Assembly: GCF_014697075.1 (NCBI RefSeq)
Contig: NZ_JACJRE010000015.1
Span: 1-64,000, forward strand
Direction of reading: 5' to 3'
Length of the DNA: 64,000 bases
Origin: Tolypothrix sp. FACHB-123
GTDB lineage: Bacteria > Cyanobacteriota > Cyanobacteriia > Cyanobacteriales > Nostocaceae
Shown here piece after piece: positions 1 through 9,398 of the stretch; positions within the stretch are counted from its first letter, which is position 1; every line of letters begins with the position of its first letter. Below the pieces are notes generated by a model. That model was not told where the DNA came from. It was given only the letters and a program-made list of their open reading frames with translations, and did not search any database. The position numbers and the translations under genes were made by a program.

Positions 1-291
1 TTTGCACCCCATGTGACTGAAGAACTCTGGCAGCAATTGGGTGAATCAGGCTCGATTCATCAGCAGACTTTTCCCCAGTTCGAGCCAGAATTTTTGATTA
101 CCGAACAGGTGACAGTTGCAGTGCAGATCAATGGACGTACTCGGACTACAATTACCGTTTCACCAGAGGCTTCGCAGTCGGAAGCAATAGCGATCGCCAG
201 GCAAACAAAAGCAGTTCAATGGTATCTCAAAAATCAGGAGGTTCAGCGTGTGGTTTACGTTCCCGGTCGAGTTATTAACTTTGTCACCTGA
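1..291 (+). CDS. leuS: Leucyl-tRNA synthetase, C-terminal end (partial)
   Basis: Reading frame 1 is open from the first base and ends at TGA 289-291, so this is the 3' end of a gene that starts outside the window. The translation begins FAPHVTEELWQQLG, the typical end of the class Ia anticodon-binding domain of LeuRS. It continues into the small C-terminal domain (VAVQINGRTR, then the alternating AIAIARQ and VVYVPGRVINFV pattern). The enzyme charges tRNA-Leu with leucine in the cytoplasm. As a core gene it indicates that this edge of the window is chromosomal. No frame damage is seen in the visible part. Confidence 0.93.
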   Translation, partial: FAPHVTEELWQQLGESGSIHQQTFPQFEPEFLITEQVTVAVQINGRTRTTITVSPEASQSEAIAIARQTKAVQWYLKNQEVQRVVYVPGRVINFVT

Positions 292-308
292 ACACAACTT
301 AACTGTAG

Positions 309-848
309 AAAGCGATCGCACATTTCGGTTCCCGTAATCAATTTAGTCTGGCAATCACAACTGAACCGCAGATTGTGTTAGGTTTGTCAACAGAGGAATT
401 TAAAAAACAACGGAGAATCGGAATACCTAAAGGAGTTGTGCTTGCAAGTGCAAGGCGCGATCAATTTGCCATCGATGCCAGCTTTAATGACTTTTATGCA
501 GGACTATTTACTTATACTTTGACACAGTATCTCTGGCAGCAAAGTGGAAATCTAACTTTGGGTGAATCATTTGTGAATATTGCTCGCAATGTCAATGCTT
601 TAAGTTTTGAGCAAGGTAATTTTCAAGAGCCTGTACTTTTTGTTAAACCCAACAGCGATTATCAGCAACGTCCCATGTATTTTATTGGAGTAAAAACACC
701 GAGGGCAGAAGCGGTAATTACTCAAGTTAAGGAAAATTAAATAAAAATTTGGCTTGGTGGTGTTAATCCAAAAAATTTGGAGAACTTGAATCTCGCTCTT
801 TACAAGGTATCATTTATCCAACCACAATCTAAGTTTGGGAGATTCTAA
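309..848 (+). pseudogene. Caspase-like (peptidase C14) protein remnant with internal nonsense codon
   Basis: The frame is open from about 309. It carries a C14/orthocaspase-like C-terminal portion: GVVLASARRDQFAIDASFNDF, then a YAGLFTYTLTQYLWQQSG helix and QEPVLFVKP. A TAA at 738-740 stops the frame, but translation in the same frame resumes the family pattern at once (IKIWLGGVNPKNLENL) up to TAA 846-848. That suggests a single C-to-T change of a CAA codon. The catalytic p20 half is absent upstream, so the gene is also 5'-truncated. No start codon with a ribosome site is seen. It cannot be an active protease. The family assignment rests on remembered cyanobacterial caspase-like proteins. Confidence 0.65.
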
Positions 849-872
849 TTTTGCTGAGTGGGCATTATTAAA

Positions 873-1844
873 CTATTGTCTCTTTCTCAGTCTAGGAGTT
901 AAGTGTTCTGGAATATTTTCTAATTGAATGGCATTACAACCAAACTTATAAGCAGTCTCCACTGATTTACCCGCCCCAATAGCATCATAAAATCCTGTAG
1001 CAAACTTAATCGCTGCTTGATCTCCAATAGCTTTACTCATACCAATTACATAATTAATATGCTCGACGATAGCATCTGCCTGTACCTCAGAATAACAAGC
1101 GTTGAGCAGAACACACTCGACATGATGAGCACATAATTCAAATAATATTTTTAAAGCGCCTGTACTGACAAGTTTTGAATTGCCATTTTCATCTTGGATC
1201 AACAGTCCGTCTTCACCAGTCCCGTGTCCACAAAAATGGACGATTTGTGGCTCGATATCTAGCAAAGCTCGCCGCAAATCATCAGCTTTGACAGCCCATC
1301 TTTGCTCTAATTTGAATTGATGACGCTTCTCGGAACGACGTAAACCTTCATCAATTTCATGCACTTCTTTGTCTAAACGCAGCCTTGCTTCATTAACTGG
1401 ACTTGATGTCAGAATTAAAATTATCTTCATCGTTAAATCCTGCTGCTTACACATCAGCGCCTGAATTTTAGCAATAAACTTTTTACTATCAAAATTTTGC
1501 TTACTAAAAAAAATAGCTCCATTCTCTGTAACTAAATCAGCAGAATCTTGAGTAGTTAAATGGGGCGTTCCGCTGACTGCTATTGCTGGTATTTGTCGTT
1601 CGCTCGCTAATTCGATTAATTGAATTCCCAATTTTTGCGACGAAATCGATGAATCCCCTAAACCAATATCAGTAACTAACAAATCCCATTGGCTTTCGTC
1701 AAGAGATTTATAAGCTTCAGCAAAAGTTTTCAAAACTCTAATATCTAAGTTATTAGTATCTTGCAGAGCGCGACGAATCTTTTCTTGAAGAATACTCTGC
1801 CATTCTGAGCCGTCTTCAACCAGAAGCACTTTCAAATATTTCAT
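873..1844 (-). CDS. Receiver (REC) domain fused to a CHAT caspase-like protease
   Basis: 323 aa. Residues 1-130 form a two-component receiver domain: acidic pair at E10/D11, phospho-acceptor D59 in LLVTDIGLGD, switch residues near S91/T93, and conserved K115. Residues about 138-300 form a CHAT domain (clan CD, caspase-like). The catalytic His is H207 in HFCGHGTGEDG and the Cys is C250 in VLLNACYS. CHAT domains are cysteine proteases used in bacterial death and conflict pathways; here phosphorylation of the receiver would be the trigger (inference). The gene starts 47 bp downstream of a GAF histidine kinase on the same strand, its likely cognate kinase. No DNA-binding output domain is present. 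The protein substrate is unknown. Confidence 0.85.
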   Translation of the reverse strand: MKYLKVLLVEDGSEWQSILQEKIRRALQDTNNLDIRVLKTFAEAYKSLDESQWDLLVTDIGLGDSSISSQKLGIQLIELASERQIPAIAVSGTPHLTTQDSADLVTENGAIFFSKQNFDSKKFIAKIQALMCKQQDLTMKIILILTSSPVNEARLRLDKEVHEIDEGLRRSEKRHQFKLEQRWAVKADDLRRALLDIEPQIVHFCGHGTGEDGLLIQDENGNSKLVSTGALKILFELCAHHVECVLLNACYSEVQADAIVEHINYVIGMSKAIGDQAAIKFATGFYDAIGAGKSVETAYKFGCNAIQLENIPEHLTPRLRKRQ

Positions 1845-1891
1845 CTAAATTCCTGCCAGTTAATTTTGTAAATTTAGTTGCTGCTACAAAC

Positions 1892-4768
1892 TCAGATACC
1901 CGATTTGTAAATTGGCAAGATCACAGAAAACTTTGTTCCTACATCAAGGGTACTATTAACTAAGATTTTTCCTCCTAATCGCTCAACATAAAATCTTGTC
2001 CACCATAATCCAAAACCCATGCCTCTTCTAGCATTCTTTGTTGAGTAATCAGACTGGAAAATCTTTTCTAAATTTTCTTGGGCAATGCCTACACCAGAAT
2101 CAATAACACTGATGATGACAAAACTTTCTGCGTCAGTTCTAGCTTCAATTGATAACTCACCTCCTAATTTACTTTTCATTACTATGGCATCTACAGCATT
2201 TTGAATCAGATTATCGAAGACATATATCAATTGCTGTTTACCTGCGAATACTTCAGGTAAGCTGGCACCAATGTGCAAACTTTTATGAATATTAGAACTT
2301 ATCTCAATGCGATTGATTGCTTGAATTACTACTTTTTTGAGATGAAGAGGTTGACGTTGTTCTTGCAGCCAAATCTTCAAACATTCAGCATCTTCTAAAA
2401 CCTTATTTGCTAAGGACAGAATTTCAAATGCTTTGCGGCGATCGCAATCATCATTTTCATCAAGGATATCTTGCGCCCATATCCGAATAGCACCAACATA
2501 ATTATTTATCTTATGAACTAACGGGCCTGCTAGTTCACCTAAGGTAGCTATTGCTTCTGTTTTCACAAGTTGCTCTTTGGTTTCTGCGTTTTGGATCGCA
2601 ATCACCGCTAGATCTGCTAAAACTTCTAACCTGCGTAAATCCCCTTGGTCAAATTCTTGTGGTTTACGTCCCTCTACGTTAAGTACGCCAAGTACACCAC
2701 GATCCTTATCTAACAAAGGCACACATAATTCTGAGCGCACATTAGTAAAGCAGGGTTGATAGCGGATATCGGACTGAACATCATTCACTAATGCAGGCTG
2801 ACGATGAGTTGCAACCCAACCTGTAATTCCTTTGTCTAGAGTGCCGTATTTTGGAGCTTGAGTAGTTGGTATGTTTTCAGGATAACTAACCTTCGTGACT
2901 AGCAATTTATTCACAGAATCTAACAACCGAATGGTTCCTAATTCGGCTCCAGTGATTTGTACTGATTGCTGTACAATCAATTTCAAAAGTTCATTTTCTT
3001 CTAATGTAGTAATAATCTTACGGTCAATACTGCTTAATGTCTGTAACCATCGTTGATTTTTAATAGCAGTTGCGGCGGAGGAAGCTAAAGTATTAATAAT
3101 TTGTTTCTCTTCGCCCGAAAAATCATGAGGTCGCCGATAATTAATGAACATAACTCCAACGATGTCTCGCTCTACCCTGAGTAAAACTCCAGCTACAGAT
3201 TGAATTTTTTCTCGTTGACTAAAAGCTGAGTCTTTAAATATAGGCTCATTTGAGACTATTGAAGCATAGATATTTTCTCCATGTTTTATCAGTAAAAATG
3301 GTACATCTTGCTGATCAAGCTTTGTATCTTTCATTTTTTGCTCTTCTTTCAGACGACCTGCATAACTAACATCAGGTAAAAAATGATCTTCGGTCTGAAT
3401 ATATGCATAGATAGTCACTACATCGGCTGCAAGGACATTTAAAGTGTTCCAGGCAATATGTCCTAATAAATCGGCATTTTCTGGTATCCGACTGAGTGAT
3501 TGAGCAACTGAATGAATAGTGGCTAATTGGCGTGCTTTATCATGCATTTGTTGATAGGTGATTGCGTGCCAGATGGCATCAACTGCATGACGAGCAAACA
3601 GTTCTCCCCATTGCAACTCGCCTGAATTAAATTGATGTTCGCGCTGAAAGTGTACGTATAAAACTCCTACACAAATAGGCTCTAGTTGCCCTTGGCTAGT
3701 TGGCTGTTGATGATTACTACTATCTCGATCAAGGGCAGTTATTTCTTCTATACTTGCGTTGCTACCATTTAGTAATAAGGGAAAAGCTGCATAAGTTCTA
3801 GAACCTTCTTGAAGAGCTATTGGGTTAAAAGAGCTTGGCTGTGAATTTTCGTCTGCTTTGGGTAAATCCGGTAAAAATTTAGGTTTACCCTCAATAATAG
3901 CTTGCCAACCTAATCCATTTAAACTTGGGTTACGCGGTGGAAAGTCTTTAAGAACTAAATGATCAATACAGCCTGCACAAACTTCGTAAATATAATGGTT
4001 TTTCTGTGGTTCCCAAAAAAAGTGTAGTGTAGTGAAGTCAGCTTTTAAAATGTGCCTAGCATTTTCAGCAACAGTTTCTAATACGTAACGCAGACGTGCT
4101 TTACGAATATCTAGCGCTCTTCGAGCTACAAGTTTAGCTAATGCGATCGCTTGTTGATGGGTGATTTTGGTGTCACAATTCTCATAACCTGCTTCTACAG
4201 AGCCAATTACTTTAGGTGGAGCATAACCTGGTATTGGCTTCATAGTGATAATAGTATGTTGCTTTTCAGTACCAATTTGCTTGGCAACAAAATTCTCTTG
4301 CCAATCATACTGTTCAAACCAATCTTCTAGAGTTTTGCCGCTTTCATCTCGAATTAGAATAATCGGCGTAAAAATGCGGACAAGATTTTGATGGTCAAAT
4401 GTTTCAAATATCCAACTATCAAAGCGTTTATTGTGTCCAGAGATAATCTCTGTGTGGCATTCTTTAACTATATCTGCTTGAATATCTCGTAATTCTGGAT
4501 CATCCTCCAGGTAATGTCTGGCTCGATTCACCCAATTTTTACCGATACCAATTCCATGTACTGCTTCAATAGTGTTTGATGCAGGCATAACTAGAGAGAT
4601 ATTGACAAAATCAAACCCCAGTGAATCTTTAATTTCATGACAAATGCGATCGAGAATTAATTCTAAGCGAAAGAGTTCAGTTGTAGCTTTGGCTATTTGG
4701 TTTTCAGATTGGAGAATTTGCTGTTCAAATGCTTTGAAATCTTCTGGAAAATGTTGAGAATTAGGCAT
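1892..4768 (-). CDS. Multi-GAF sensor histidine kinase
   Basis: 958 aa from the preferred ATG at 4768; AGGA lies 7 bases upstream, whereas the frame itself extends to 4891. It is a soluble protein without clear membrane helices. Three or more GAF-like sensor modules follow one another; the clearest are around SLSRIPENADLLGHIAWNTL and TGAELGTIRLLDSVNKL. The C-terminal kinase core has an H-box-like helix (LGELAGPLVHKINNYVGAIR), an N box (NLIQNAVDAI), a G1 box (DSGVGIAQENLEKIF) and a G2 box (GMGFGLWWTRFYVERLGG). The H box is atypical, so autophosphorylation at that His is likely but not certain. It is co-directional with the REC-CHAT gene downstream and probably forms one operon with it. Confidence 0.85.
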   Translation of the reverse strand: MPNSQHFPEDFKAFEQQILQSENQIAKATTELFRLELILDRICHEIKDSLGFDFVNISLVMPASNTIEAVHGIGIGKNWVNRARHYLEDDPELRDIQADIVKECHTEIISGHNKRFDSWIFETFDHQNLVRIFTPIILIRDESGKTLEDWFEQYDWQENFVAKQIGTEKQHTIITMKPIPGYAPPKVIGSVEAGYENCDTKITHQQAIALAKLVARRALDIRKARLRYVLETVAENARHILKADFTTLHFFWEPQKNHYIYEVCAGCIDHLVLKDFPPRNPSLNGLGWQAIIEGKPKFLPDLPKADENSQPSSFNPIALQEGSRTYAAFPLLLNGSNASIEEITALDRDSSNHQQPTSQGQLEPICVGVLYVHFQREHQFNSGELQWGELFARHAVDAIWHAITYQQMHDKARQLATIHSVAQSLSRIPENADLLGHIAWNTLNVLAADVVTIYAYIQTEDHFLPDVSYAGRLKEEQKMKDTKLDQQDVPFLLIKHGENIYASIVSNEPIFKDSAFSQREKIQSVAGVLLRVERDIVGVMFINYRRPHDFSGEEKQIINTLASSAATAIKNQRWLQTLSSIDRKIITTLEENELLKLIVQQSVQITGAELGTIRLLDSVNKLLVTKVSYPENIPTTQAPKYGTLDKGITGWVATHRQPALVNDVQSDIRYQPCFTNVRSELCVPLLDKDRGVLGVLNVEGRKPQEFDQGDLRRLEVLADLAVIAIQNAETKEQLVKTEAIATLGELAGPLVHKINNYVGAIRIWAQDILDENDDCDRRKAFEILSLANKVLEDAECLKIWLQEQRQPLHLKKVVIQAINRIEISSNIHKSLHIGASLPEVFAGKQQLIYVFDNLIQNAVDAIVMKSKLGGELSIEARTDAESFVIISVIDSGVGIAQENLEKIFQSDYSTKNARRGMGFGLWWTRFYVERLGGKILVNSTLDVGTKFSVILPIYKSGI

Positions 4769-4926
4769 ATACATTTCCTGTGAGTGATGAATTACTAAAG
4801 GTTGGGTGGGTGTAGTGATAAGTGCGATCGCTCCTTGATGGAGAACACAGGGGATACCTACACCAACCTCAAGGACGAACGCACTCCACAACTGCTTACC
4901 CCGTTGGGTTTCGGGTCAAGCAATAT

Positions 4927-5154
4927 TTACCGCCAAGATTCTAAAATGACGGTTGTCATGATTAAACACAACAAGATAATTCCCAGCTTAGAAAACCAAT
5001 TGCTTGCAACCGGCAGTAGCATAACAACAGTATGTGAAGCGCCAAAACTAATGAATAAAATGCACACAATCGCAAAAGCGAATAATCCCAGCAAAAAATA
5101 TTTGAGAAACTGAGCAGTAAATTGCAACAGCAAACTATAGTGTCTTGGTGTCAT
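4927..5154 (-). CDS. Small two-helix membrane protein
   Basis: 75 aa from the ATG at 5154; GGAG lies 9 bases upstream, and a TTG five codons earlier is less likely. Two hydrophobic stretches are visible: FLKYFLLGLFAFAIVCILFI and VVMLLPVASNWFSKLGIILL. They predict two transmembrane helices joined by a short loop, with a basic N-terminus. The family is not recognised. It lies 158 bp upstream of the histidine kinase on the same strand and could be its leader gene, possibly a membrane partner of the kinase; that is only positional inference. Confidence 0.55.
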   Translation of the reverse strand: MTPRHYSLLLQFTAQFLKYFLLGLFAFAIVCILFISFGASHTVVMLLPVASNWFSKLGIILLCLIMTTVILESWR

Positions 5155-5939
5155 GGCTATAAACTCCAATCAGATTAGTTGTAATTCAATTTATTTGTCA
5201 TGAGCAAAAGCTGAATTCACACCACAAATTTAGGCATTTTGGACTCTCCTGGTGTTAATTAATTGGCGGTATCTGTTAGCAATGGATATGCAAAGCTGCG
5301 GCATCGATTTGGTGATTGATATCGATGTTTTGCGAATAAATATTTAATTCAATTGTTTGCAAATACTTTCATGCAAGGCTATTTTTAGCCCAAAAGTGCC
5401 CAAAAGTGTATGTTTTAGAGTTATGCTCCCATCACTTGCAAAATAAAGCTTAAATTTTGTGGGCTACCAATGGCGAATGCTGAAACCGTTTTAACTTTCG
5501 GATTAGATGATGCTGCATTTTAAAGGCTAGGTTTTGTAACGGAATCAGGAAACTCTTCACATCCTCACAACAACACTCAACTTTGTCTTAGCCTTGACTC
5601 TGACCGCCATTGAATTTCTATTAATTCAATTTGATTGACTTGTTTAAACCTAGCTGTCTTCTTTTCACAGTGTTAAGAAAACTTTCTACTGCTCAAGAAA
5701 GGGTAGATAATTATTTAGCAAACAATTATGTACATGTCAATTTAAAACCAGAGTTCGCTAGCAAAATGTATCTATATATACAGTATAAGAAATGGATATG
5801 ATGATAGAGCCTAGTTTAAACAACATGTCGTAAAAAAAGCGCAATTTTAAGATTTTTTGTATAAGAAAATACAAATAATCAATATTTTTCTGATTTATTG
5901 TAAACCGTATTGACACATACTAGCCCTAGAATCAAGAAT
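5155..5939. other. 785-bp intergenic region
   Basis: AT-rich divergent gap between the minus-strand kinase operon and the plus-strand HTH gene, so it should hold two promoters. A 17-codon open frame at 5470-5523 (MANAETVLTFGLDDAAF) is visible, but it has no clear ribosome site and no recognised family. No transposon ends, RNA genes or strong repeats were seen. Confidence 0.4.
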
Positions 5940-8462
5940 ATGAGTAAAGAAAGTATCGAAGACCAAGAAGAACTCAGGAAGATGCTTCACTTCTTCCTAG
6001 AAAAAATGGGAGCAACCCAGGTAGAACTTTCAAAAGGAATGAATGTTAGCCGACCAGTTGTGATTGAATTTCTCAATCAAGAAAAAGAAAGGTTACCAGT
6101 TAACCGTCAAGGCTTAATAGAACTTTGCAAAACTTTGCAAAACCGTAAACCATCGAAGCGAAAATTAAAAGCAGAGGGTGAAAAAAACTCCCAAGACATC
6201 GAAGCTCATCCTCATGCTAACGAACTCAGAGAATTATTAGGAGAGATTGGTACTGATGAACTATTAGAGTCTGCTGGTTTTTTACCAAATAACGCTAGTA
6301 TTATTAAGGTCAGCCCAGAAAGGTTTTTTCAAATTGCGCAAGTAGTTGCATTGCTTGAGTTTTTAGAGGTTGAAGACTTAGTACCTACGACTCAAGAGTT
6401 TTTAGCGATCGCAAATAACAAAATAGCAATTGTTAACAAAGGACATTTTAAATATCAAGAGAAGGACTATTTAACATCTCTGATTGATAATCTTTGGGAA
6501 TCGCACCCAACACTGGGTTTAAAATTGAGACTGGAAGTAATTGACAAGCTAGAGCGGACTAGGGACAGACTGAAAGCTGGTGGTAAGACAAAATTCACCA
6601 AGCAAGAAGCTATCAGATTATTCATCAGCATTGCGATCAAAGAGCAAATGCTAAAAAATCTCCCCAACCTTCACATTAGAGTGCAAAAGACAGAGTTTCA
6701 AACTTTATCTCGATATGTTAATGCAGAAGAGGAATATTGTGATTTATACGCTCAATTCGTACAAATAGGTCATCAAGCAGAATGTACTCTGAAAACTCCA
6801 GGTTCATGCTTGACAATGCAACCACAAGCTAAGTCTCTTGATTCCCTCACTCCCGTGATTATGGCCTTAGTGACTTGTAGCTTTAGTTATGATGGCGAAT
6901 CTCACGAGCTGATTGAATGGATGTACACTTCTGGCAATACAATCGTTGAAAATGCGATCGGTGCTTTGAGTCTACACATGGGCTTGGCAGAGCATGTAGC
7001 AAACGTCAGCATCTCAACTAAAACCCTAGACAGCAGTATTGATTCTTTAGTGGAAACGACAGTAATTATCGGCAATAGACCCCATTATCAAGGAATTTGG
7101 GTAGATCGGGACTCGATGATTACTATGCTACAAGCGATCGTCTATGCTGCTAAACAATGGATAGGCGATCAAACTACATCGGGAAAACTGGATCTGCAAA
7201 TCTATACTTCAGCCTGTAAGGCTCTCTCTGATTTAAGAAAGCGATTAACTAGAGCCAGAAGAGCTTTTCAAAAATTTCAATTTCTTGATGAAGAATGTCA
7301 AACAGTTGAGATTAAGAAAATTGCTTATACAGCCAGGGAAGAATTGAAGAAAATTCCTCAAGAGGATATTTACTTTTCATATCGACTCAACTTTTATCGC
7401 TGCTATTTTCTCACAAAACGCTTGGAGTTAAGGCAATCCAATTTTCAAGGAAACATCCGTAACGCTCAATTGCTGATTCAAGAAATGAACCAAGTCCTTG
7501 AGGAAGACCAAAAAGTTAAACAAGAACTTGTTCCTATCCAAGCTCTCATTCAATCGGAAGTTTATTTGTACGAGCTTTCTTGTGGTCACGAGGCGAACTT
7601 ATTTGATAAAACTAAAAGAAGTCAGTGGCTGGGATTAGAAAGATGGGACAGTCAAATTAAAGAAGCAATTAAACTAGGATATTGTTACAAAGATCCTGGT
7701 TGGGATGTGTATCTAGCATTATCAGAAATGTATGGAAATGTTGCCCGCATAGAGTTTTATCTTGCTGATGACAAAAGCTCTCTTTCAGTTGCCGCAGAAA
7801 ATTTCCTCAGAGCCGCTCACTACGCATTACGTATTGGTTTAGCTCAACGAGCTTCTCGATGGCTAGCATTTGCAGGTAGAGCCTGGATCAGACTAGGAGA
7901 AAATATTTTGCCAAAACAGGCATCTAAGTTTGCTGATAAACTTGCTAAAACGGATTTAACTGCTGGGCACAGTAATAATTTTTGGCAAGCTGTACTTTCA
8001 GAAATTTATTTGCTTGATGGAGAATATTTATTATTAATTCAAGATGATGCTAACAATGCGTTGGAGTTTTTTTTAAAGGCACTCAAGGGCGCTGTATATT
8101 TAAGTTTAAATAGACGTATTTGTGACGCACTTTTTAATATTTATAGGTGTTCTGAGAAGCTGAGCAATTTCAGCGTCAAAGAAGGACTTAGTAGAGTTTT
8201 TCGGGAAGAAGATAGCTTAACTAAATCCAACGAAAACAAATTAAACCCCATGAAAAACCTTACTTCTGAGAAAGTTTTAGATTTACTATGTAAACTCTGG
8301 AGTAGAGAAGATAATCCTAGTTGGTATCAAGTAGGGGGTGAGTTTTCTCAACTCGCCTCAGGTATTTGGCAAGAATGGCATCGCGATACTGATCCTGGAG
8401 CCACAACTAAACATCCAATTGCTGAACTGATTGAAAAAAAAGTTTGGCTTGGGCGAGTTTAG
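5940..8462 (+). CDS. Large HTH (XRE-like) protein with helical-repeat C-terminus
   Basis: 840 aa from the ATG at 5940; a TTG at 5910 is possible but has no better ribosome site. Residues about 10-70 look like a lambda-repressor type HTH (LRKMLHFFLEKMGATQVELSKGMNVSRPVVIEFLN). A basic linker (KPSKRKLK) follows. The long remainder is alpha-helical; the last third contains TPR-like stretches such as AAENFLRAAHYALRIGLAQRASRWLAFAGRAWIRLG. It may be a DNA-binding regulator with a sensor scaffold, but no specific family or ligand is recognised. It stands alone on its strand, upstream of the mobile zone at 8.6-13.7 kb. Codon use looks like its neighbours. Confidence 0.6.
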   Translation: MSKESIEDQEELRKMLHFFLEKMGATQVELSKGMNVSRPVVIEFLNQEKERLPVNRQGLIELCKTLQNRKPSKRKLKAEGEKNSQDIEAHPHANELRELLGEIGTDELLESAGFLPNNASIIKVSPERFFQIAQVVALLEFLEVEDLVPTTQEFLAIANNKIAIVNKGHFKYQEKDYLTSLIDNLWESHPTLGLKLRLEVIDKLERTRDRLKAGGKTKFTKQEAIRLFISIAIKEQMLKNLPNLHIRVQKTEFQTLSRYVNAEEEYCDLYAQFVQIGHQAECTLKTPGSCLTMQPQAKSLDSLTPVIMALVTCSFSYDGESHELIEWMYTSGNTIVENAIGALSLHMGLAEHVANVSISTKTLDSSIDSLVETTVIIGNRPHYQGIWVDRDSMITMLQAIVYAAKQWIGDQTTSGKLDLQIYTSACKALSDLRKRLTRARRAFQKFQFLDEECQTVEIKKIAYTAREELKKIPQEDIYFSYRLNFYRCYFLTKRLELRQSNFQGNIRNAQLLIQEMNQVLEEDQKVKQELVPIQALIQSEVYLYELSCGHEANLFDKTKRSQWLGLERWDSQIKEAIKLGYCYKDPGWDVYLALSEMYGNVARIEFYLADDKSSLSVAAENFLRAAHYALRIGLAQRASRWLAFAGRAWIRLGENILPKQASKFADKLAKTDLTAGHSNNFWQAVLSEIYLLDGEYLLLIQDDANNALEFFLKALKGAVYLSLNRRICDALFNIYRCSEKLSNFSVKEGLSRVFREEDSLTKSNENKLNPMKNLTSEKVLDLLCKLWSREDNPSWYQVGGEFSQLASGIWQEWHRDTDPGATTKHPIAELIEKKVWLGRV

Positions 8463-8667
8463 GCTAATTGCAACTCTAGCAATCATCCTTACTTTAATAT
8501 TGCTGGTTGTATGGGTTACTCATTGTATTTAAAATATCAGCGGTCTTGCTCGGCGCACTTACGACACAAGCCAAAAAGTTAATTCTTTTCTAAGATGCAG
8601 AAAAGTGCTTTGGGAAGTGGATCGAGTATCCCATGATAGATCGTTTGTTTAGCCAAACGCAGATTAA

Positions 8668-8799
8668 GGGAACTCCAAAAAATAAATTATTCCGTTCAAG
8701 TCGTTGACTGTTGACTGTTGACTGTTGACCGTTGACTGTTAACTGTGAACCGTCAACAGTTAACAATAGTAATGGAATATTTTTTTACTTGGAAATCCC
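8668..8799 (+). mobile_element. MITE copy A (IS5-like ends, TAA target duplication)
   Basis: A 132-bp non-coding element flanked by TAA at 8665-8667 and 8800-8802. The ends are imperfect inverted repeats: GGGAACTCC on the left, GGAAATCCC on the right, with similarity continuing about 27 bp inward. The interior holds a TTGACTG-type short tandem repeat array. A second copy in inverse orientation lies at 45853-45963 with the same outer 35-40 bp on both sides and the same TAA duplication. Three-base TNA duplications are typical of IS5-family (IS1031/ISL2) transposition, so a transposase in trans is inferred. Confidence 0.8.
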
Positions 8800-8825
8800 T
8801 AAATCGCTCTTTGAATATCTGCTGA

Positions 8826-8972
8826 ATTTCGTCTGGTGTAAGCATCACGGCAGTTGGTACTACAGAGCCTTTATTCGATGCCTTCATCCAAAAAACCATG
8901 ATTGGGGCAGTGAGAAGAGTTTTTAAGACCGGAGCGAAACACGATAGTAAAAGTTGGCGATATTCTCAGTGA
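8826..8972 (+). pseudogene. VapE-like (satellite/phage helicase) gene fragment
   Basis: An in-frame scrap between stops reads GTTEPLFDAFIQKTMIGAVR followed by RVFKTGAKHDSKSW. This resembles the region just before the Walker A motif in virulence-associated E (VapE) proteins, where a GAVRRVF.PG.KHD pattern is usual. The Walker A part is missing and the frame stops at 8970-8972. It lies next to an excisionase and integrase, which fits a decayed P4-like integrative element. The assignment comes from pattern memory over about 30 residues only. Confidence 0.4.
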
Positions 8973-9158
8973 CTGTTTCAACCTTGAATTTTCGAGATAG
9001 GACAACCATTCCAGTTTAGGGTGATTGATGCCCTCAAGTCTTTGGGGTGGTTAAAAAGTAAAAGTAAAAATGCGATCGCTATGCTGACCTTCGGTTCGCA
9101 ACGAACCCAAACATTCCCCAACTTCAGCTAACTTGGGAAAAGTGCTCCCTTCATACCC

Positions 9159-9398
9159 ATGAAATTAAAAAATAAGCCAACGATAAGACCCGAAGACTTG
9201 CTGACAATTAGTCAAGCTAGTGAAAAGTTGGGTAAAGGATTCTCCTATAAGTCGATCCAACGGAGGATTGCTGCTGGAGATTGGATCGAGGGTATCCACT
9301 TCATTGATGATGCACCCAGCTATTCAAAATTAAGAAGCATCAAAATAAATTTACCAGCCGTCCTCGAATGGCGTTCTACTCCAGCGGCTGAACGTTAG
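9159..9398 (+). CDS. Excisionase-like small DNA-binding protein
   Basis: 79 aa. The sequence LLTISQASEKLGKGFSYKSI followed by QRRIAAGDWIEG has the shape of a winged-helix/MerR-type recombination directionality factor. The basic helix is followed by a short wing, and the length is typical for Xis proteins. Its 3' end overlaps the 3' end of the convergent tyrosine integrase gene by 23 bp, an arrangement expected of an integrase/excisionase module. If functional, it would bias the integrase toward excision, or toward reversal of the rearrangement. No strong ribosome site is seen before the ATG. Confidence 0.6.
   Translation: MKLKNKPTIRPEDLLTISQASEKLGKGFSYKSIQRRIAAGDWIEGIHFIDDAPSYSKLRSIKINLPAVLEWRSTPAAER

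Larger units (their letters stand above)
8463..9158. other. Gap filled with mobile-DNA debris
   Basis: This stretch has no intact gene. It contains a 132-bp MITE (8668-8799) and a degenerate VapE-like fragment (8826-8972). At 9026-9150 there is a further in-frame scrap, VIDALKSLGWLKSKSKNAIA, that could be the end of the same phage or satellite type gene. A 64-codon open frame at 8732-8926 merely spans the MITE end and is not considered real. Confidence 0.5.

Noticed and set aside
4802-5113. Plus-strand 103-codon open frame
   Set aside because: Antisense to the small membrane protein, low-complexity translation, no start signal.
8732-8926. 64-codon open frame as a gene
   Set aside because: It begins in the MITE tandem array and runs across the MITE end into a degraded gene in another frame.
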